Positions 58,501 to 64,000 of a stretch of DNA of 64,000 nt are shown piece after piece. The notes beneath the pieces are model-generated. The model was given only the letters and a program-made list of their open reading frames with translations. It searched no databases and was not told where the DNA came from. Where the stretch lies: contig JBLDXI010000024.1 in NCBI GenBank assembly GCA_047495785.1, forward strand, positions 1,674,001 to 1,738,000, written 5' to 3'. Numbering within the stretch: position 1 is the stretch's first letter; every line of letters begins with the position of its first letter. The translations under genes were made by a program, and so were the position numbers. Source of the DNA: Lepidodermella squamata (lineage: Eukaryota; Gastrotricha).

Positions 58501-61500
58501 TTGCTGAAGTCTGTGGATAACATCAGTCTCTCACCTAGCCAGCCGATGGACCCACCACGACTTTTCATTTCATAGTTATTCGAGCTTGGAGTTTTTCTCG
58601 CGAAAATGAGCAAATCCAGGTTATCGAGTGCAAACACCCAAGTGTTGAATAAATTACACGGTTCACGCATCGCAGTTCAAAGGTTTCCGGGTCACTTAAC
58701 GTTTCCTCTTCATGAATATCATTTTGATCACGTGATTTAAAAAGCCACAAAATGTACCAAATCATACCATTTTATATGTATTTGCGGTAAATTATCATAG
58801 CTAAATTGAATAATAATGCCGCGAATTCCTCAATCACGTGAGCTTCAGGGAAGGTTGCAGAGAAACTGAGAGTAAAATTTTTAGCACCAGAAGATTTTCA
58901 ACTTTTTGACCAAGTTAATATAATCAACCCCCAAAATATGTTGATGGCCCAAGGACTCATAATTATGATCGATTTATGCTAGGGTATCTATATCAGCCTT
59001 AGACAGTGAGACGATCGCAACGGGTTCTCCCTTACTTAAGGAGGCTGGAATCATCCCGTTTTCTTGAAATTCACAAGAAAACCGTTCAAAGCTAAGAATC
59101 GGCTTTCGTCCTTTTCTAGATTTTCTAGAAATTCGCGAAAAGCCTCCTTTACTTGCTACAGATCTGATACAAATTTGCATAAAATCTGAAATTTTCCATT
59201 TGAATCTAAAAAAATAGGAAAAACATACCATTTCGCCGCGATGAACCGTGCCATATCGTCCACGGCCGATGATTTCATGCAGGCGAATTTGATACGCCAT
59301 GGTGCGCCTTCCAAGTGCCGGATTTCCCTTGCCGGAGCCGGAATCTGTTGTCGACTCGCTAATCATGTCAACCACGCAATCCGTCTGCGGTGACGCTGCA
59401 GCCATCCGGTAACTAAGACCCAAAGTCGCGTTGATATTATTATTATGCGACACGCTCATCATCGAAAACGACGAGCTTTGATTGCTAGGATGCGTAGTTC
59501 TCTGCGGCATCGCCGCGTTCTGCTGTTGCCCCAGCGGTGTTCGCTGATTATTCCCAGTCGAACTTTTCAGATTAGAATAACCGCTATCAGTTACCGACGA
59601 GCTGTTATTTAGGCTGGTATTCTGCTGCTGGTTCGGCTGAACCTCGACGAGCACATTCATCGGCCGGCTGTGGTTAGACACCTCGAGGAATGGCTGCCGC
59701 GACGATGCCTCACTCTGGCGCGACCGGCTCCGCTCCGCCGTCTGTCTCGCCTCGCTGCAGCTGCACAAACAGTGAGCAGGATTGAATAGCCGCCCTAGGA
59801 ACAACTTCCATGCGGAGACGGAGCAGTGGTGCACTTGCCGCGTGTAGATGAGGGCGACGCCGAGTAGGCATATCGCAACAACGATTGGCACGCTGAGTAT
59901 CACGATGAATTGAACGAGGGTCAAATCGCCAACCATATGCACAGCTAATCGAAAAAAATAAGGATTCAAATTACTCGAAAAAACACGATATTTTTAAGCG
60001 TCGATATTGCCAAAAAATAAAGCTAGCGGAAATAATATTTTCATCGAATGAAATTTGAGAGCTTGAAATAGTAGAGTCACATTTTTAAAAACAACACGCG
60101 TTAGAGTGAAATGCATAGAAACTGAAGCCAAGTGTTTTTTTAGACGACAATATATCTACCCGACACCTTGATAACATCGGGAATTCGAACCAACCTGAGG
60201 CAACGATTGAGCTCTTTTCCTCAATAATAGGAGGCGGAATGGCTGTTTCAAAGTCTTCGACAGCTTTTACTAAATGGCCAATGAGAGATTTGAAGTAAAA
60301 TCGATAATTGGTAGCGGAACCTGCTTTGCCTAAATTTCGGATAATTTCGGGTATTTTAGGATCAAAATTAATGAAAATTACCGTAGGATTATTTTTAATT
60401 TCCTGTGTTCCCTGTCCCTCAAGACAATTTTCGAGAACTATAAAATGAGTTTACATTTTACATCAAGCTTTCAAATTAAAAAATCACGGAATCAGGTCAC
60501 AATCCAGTTCAAAAAATTGCAGGATATCAAATTTTATTTAATTCATGTTTATATAAACATCGGGTGTACTTAGATCTCTAGCTACAAAGTTGAATAGTAA
60601 TTTTCCCACGGTTCCAAAGAGAATAAATAACAAATTTACGCCAATAAAATGATTTTTGATAAAATGTAGTATGCAGTCCAATCGAAAAATTGCTGAAGAA
60701 TCAAACCTGGAGTGAGCGATTTGCAGTATTCGGTAATGCTCGAAAATATCGCTACTTGATAGCCGCCAGCTTTGACTTGATTAGCCGAGTAATTGCAAAG
60801 CTCGGGTACGATTTTCGGCTGGATATCAACCATTGTCCAGTTGTTACACAGCGACTCGCCGCAGCAGTGCATGACGAAGATCACATCGCCTGCGCCTCCG
60901 CCGCCGAAAGCGCCGGACGAGTGGGTTATTACAGGCTGAGGGGTTGACTGAAGGGATAAACTGCTACATCTGTAACACAATTACGAAATTTGTGCATTTT
61001 TCATCACCGATAATTGACAGGTTGTAAGTTTTCGGATAATTCAATTAAATGACGCTAAGGGCCTAAAGACAATTCTTCATTCATGCTTCATTTTTGTCTT
61101 AGTTGGCTTTTTTGCGCCAAATTTCTGATTAATTCAATTAAATATCCGCTCGTAAAAAATGTAAGACGGACTTTTTGAACAACTCTGTTATTCAGAATTG
61201 AATAATCCGTTCAATTTCCTAGAAAACCCAGAATTAAACGCGCTGGCCAAAAAAAATCATTAAAAAATTCCCAAAAAATTTGAAAAATTGCAAAAAGTAA
61301 TGATATGCAAACTCGAACTCGAAATTCCACGACATAAGCGGAGCGAGAAATTCCTGCGAAAAGATATTTCACGCATTGTGTTCAATGAAGGCCCAGAATT
61401 TTTAGAAATATTCCACAATAATTTCCAGAATCCTATTGAGATTCAGCAGGGAAAATTTTCGAAACTTAATCTTCGCTACATTTTTTAACACAAATCCTAT

Positions 61501-61893
61501 ACCCTAGAGCAGCTCAAATTATGAAAATACTTCAAAATTGAAAAAAATTTAGAGATATATTTACCCTTGATGTTCGAGGGTGACCATGTTGTCCTTGGCA
61601 TGGAACCAGAAGTTGGCTCGGCAACATCCATGCACTGACTTGCAAGTTGGCGAATCGGCCGAGCAGTTGAGCGCGCGATGCGGCCGCGAGCCACACGAGC
61701 AAAATATCGGTTCCGGCTCAACCAACGGTACGGTGTAACTCGCAGTTGTCGCTTGACTCTCATCAATCAGCTGCACCGACACTAGAAAGGTCACCAGGAA
61801 CAACAGGTGCAGCAGGTGCAACAGCGTAGGTTTGCTCTGTATTCGGAAACGATTGGCAACGATCACGTCGCAAAGGTACGGGGAGTAAGCCAT
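55551..61893 (-). CDS. TGF-beta superfamily type I receptor serine/threonine kinase
   Basis: Five exons: 61893-61565, 60969-60707, 59944-59229, 57937-57471 and 55971-55551. Signal peptide and Cys-rich ectodomain (FCSCGSR...CCRANFWF; HCCGESLCNNW), one TM helix (FIVILSVPIVVAICLLGVAL), a long Ser/Asn/Gln-rich juxtamembrane segment, a GS box (TTDSGSGKGNPALGRRT) that marks type I receptors, then the kinase: GRGRYGTVHRG, VAVKIFSS, GSLFDFL, HRDLKSRN, ADFGFAV, VGTRRYMANEL. Two differences from relatives: DFG where type I receptors have DLG, and MANE where MAPE is usual. Introns of 1.5, 1.3, 0.76 and 0.6 kb are long for this window. It phosphorylates R-Smads when a type II receptor activates its GS box. 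A Met at 61977 could also start it. Confidence 0.92.
56480..56830 (+). other. Coding-like relic in a receptor intron
   Basis: Antisense to the receptor, 56553-56825 is open for 90 codons (AALDAALLNFFKAQVREN ... PLEPPTQATPEST). The composition is unlike the AT-rich intron around it. No family recognised; a retroelement or processed-gene relic is the simplest guess. A second such patch lies at 58107-58400. Confidence 0.3.
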
Positions 61894-64000
61894 GTTAGCG
61901 GGAATATTAGCGCAATTGAATGAGAGGTGATGACAGGTTGCTGTTGACCAGAAAAAATCATTCAATTGCAGCTTCAATCAAAACAAAGCTCGGAAGTGAA
62001 TGGCAGGCAAATTTGTCTTCAAAATTTAAGCATTAAAAACATTAACCGGCTGTCTTCACATGACATTAATTCTAATAATAAAGAACATAGGGTGGAAAAA
62101 CAGGAAAATTAGTGACGAAACTGAACAAGTGGAAAAAGGAAGGGGCGGTGTAAATAACAGAATAGGAAGTATATAAGAAAAATGCAGCATTTTCCTTACA
62201 GTTGAAGATGCGTATTCATGCGTATAAAAATCGGCTGTGCTAACGGAAAAAGGGGCGAGCATGCGGTTTATATTGTAACTAATAAAACGTGCCTGTAGTA
62301 ACAACATGCAGCGATCTTCGTTGTTATTTGGATGTGCGAACGGATGCAAATAAAAAAATTACAACCAGCGCCCTATTAGTATTATTATTATCAAGCATTA
62401 CGGGAACTCGCTGCCTTTTTCATGTTAGGTTTTTTCGCATTTTTTATTACCGCTATACACACTCAAAGAACACCCTACACAAAACAACAATCATCAGGGG
62501 GTTTATATCGCTAGCATTATTTGGACAGGCGTTGCTAGCTCGGCACGTGGCTCGTGCACCCTGTAATAATAATATTAATTTGGTGTTCATTAGCCACATC
62601 TACGTGAATACACCCTGAATAGGAGGCGAACACGGGGCATTTCACGGGCCTAAGAGAGCCCGCGCGCGCTCGCGTCAGCTGTTGCCGTGCTCAGCGGCTG
62701 CGACTCGAGCCGAAAAGACACGCTGATCGTAATAATTCCGAAATAGTAGTAATACTACACCATAAAAATGCGGACAAGCTGTGCTGGCATTTTTTGATAT
62801 TATACGTACATCACACCCACACCAGAAAATAAAAACAGCGCATTTCGTCGACACTCTCGGGCAGCTGCGATGATTAGGATCGCACAAAATATGTTCGAAA
62901 TAATAATTATAACAGAATCACCAGCCAAAAAAATGCGGCTCACCTTATTTTGTAGGAAACTACGCTTTCCAGTCACGCGCTAATTAAGCAATTTTTTACA
63001 CCCAGAATCGCTTCCTTTTCTCCCTAGATTTTCTTGTTAGTAGTGTTAATAAAGTAGTTCACCACACAAACGATGTAAAACAAATTGAATTTCAGTTATC
63101 CGTTTTTTATATCATTTTTACTCTTCAAAACAAGAGTCGTCATCATTATCATCGCAACCGAATTTCCGAACATCGAATGACAACGATGTTAATTTTGTTT
63201 ACAACACTATTATCAAGATATTCGGGGTTAGTTGTGTACACATTCAAGTAGAAAAAAACCGTTAACAACCAGCTTTCACATTATTTTTAACAATAAGCGT
63301 TTGCAACACACATGAACGATGAAAAACGCGACACAAAAAAACGAGAACTGACCAGCCATGGAAATTTTGTACATATTTACACATTCATAATCAGCTATTA
63401 TTTACAAGTTTCGTTCCTTTCGCTGTTTCGTCGAAAGAGTGATATAATAACTAGCTGATCTTCAGTCGAAAACGAGGAGGTATTCTTCGGGTCAATATTT
63501 CCACGCATTTAATTTAATATTAACTTTTCTTTCGGTTGATAGTAAAAATATATTTAATATTAGTCTGCCGATGTCTCTTTTAAGAGCCACTACCACTACT
63601 CTCGACTGATGAGTGACGTCAAGAGTTCCGAAATGTTTCGAAAAAAAAACGATTTCATATGCACGTCTAATTTTTAGGGAGAGAAAATCGAAATATAATT
63701 GCCATGATTAAGTAAACTCACGAGCGATCGATACATGCTCCTGTAAAGCTGCATTCATTTTTTCAAGATAGTTTTTTTGATGAAAACCAATGATGTCAGT
63801 ATTGGCGAGTATACATGAACAGTGAAACATTAAAGGAAACATAACTAGCTTTGCTTGTAAATATATATATAACTTTCAACGCAATAAGTAATACAAAAGT
63901 ACCCGAAGAAACAGAAGAAAGAGATTTGTTAGTGTTAGTTTAAACATATCTACCGATAGTTTTGAAGCTTTCCAATTCTGTAGAAAACATTGTCTGATTT
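61894..64000. other. Receptor upstream region
   Basis: 2.1 kb without a supported gene. It should hold the receptor promoter or 5' exons. A GCGCGCTCGCG patch is at 62662-62675. Nothing else recognised. Confidence 0.4.

Noticed and set aside
1-64000. CRISPR array, bacterial operons or phage
   Set aside because: Introns, a eukaryotic tRNA context and animal genes throughout; no direct-repeat/spacer arrays were seen.

Overview
Compact animal (metazoan) nuclear DNA. Genes are split by many short GT-AG introns, mostly 45-80 bp and often ending in a T-rich tract plus CAG. Intergenic DNA is AT-rich. The gene set is animal: tyrosine hydroxylase, aromatic-L-amino-acid decarboxylase, Duox/NOX, SLC2A transporter, TGF-beta type I receptor, CUB-trypsin proteins, alpha-kinase. 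Style and content suggest a small-genome ecdysozoan (nematode-like or tardigrade-like), but the sequence alone does not fix the species.

Layout. 0.8-3.0 kb (minus): Duox-like gene without its peroxidase domain and without a visible NADPH-binding end. 3.6-5.3 kb (minus): first member of a secreted two-domain 'cyclase' family. 5.5-6.1 kb: 5'-truncated CUB/trypsin-type gene. 6.5-9.5 kb: repeats, including a 1-kb palindrome and a fold-back element with a 9-bp target duplication that splits a decarboxylase gene (8.2-10.6 kb, minus). 11.0-12.9 kb (plus): glucose-type transporter. 13-14.5 kb: relics. 15.1-16.6 kb (plus): tyrosine hydroxylase. 17.5-18.1 kb (plus): GNAT acetyltransferase. 18.9-21.5 kb (plus): inverted copy of part of the cyclase array. 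22.1-27.1 kb (minus): two CUB-trypsin pseudo-proteases flanking a small secreted-peptide candidate. 27.6-28.6 kb: MITE. 29.7-30.8 kb: alpha-kinase. 31.9-34.6 kb: nearly complete PIF/Harbinger transposon. 34.7 kb: small prepropeptide-like gene. 35.2-52.1 kb (minus): five more cyclase-family genes head to tail, with tRNA-Pro(UGG) inside the last one's intron. 55.5-61.9 kb (minus): TGF-beta type I receptor.

Two themes stand out. First, tyrosine hydroxylase, decarboxylase and an arylalkylamine-type acetyltransferase lie within 10 kb, near Duox and pseudo-proteases. This set would make dopamine and N-acetyldopamine for signalling or cuticle/immune chemistry, but the local decarboxylase looks broken. 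Second, a seven-gene family pairs an unrecognised Cys-containing N-terminal module with a PF04199-type metal-dependent hydrolase ('cyclase') domain, secreted and often apparently GPI-anchored. Domains with the intact HxGTHxDxPxH motif are interleaved with decayed ones, and two genes carry a decayed plus an intact domain in one polypeptide. This array is the best candidate for an undescribed system.
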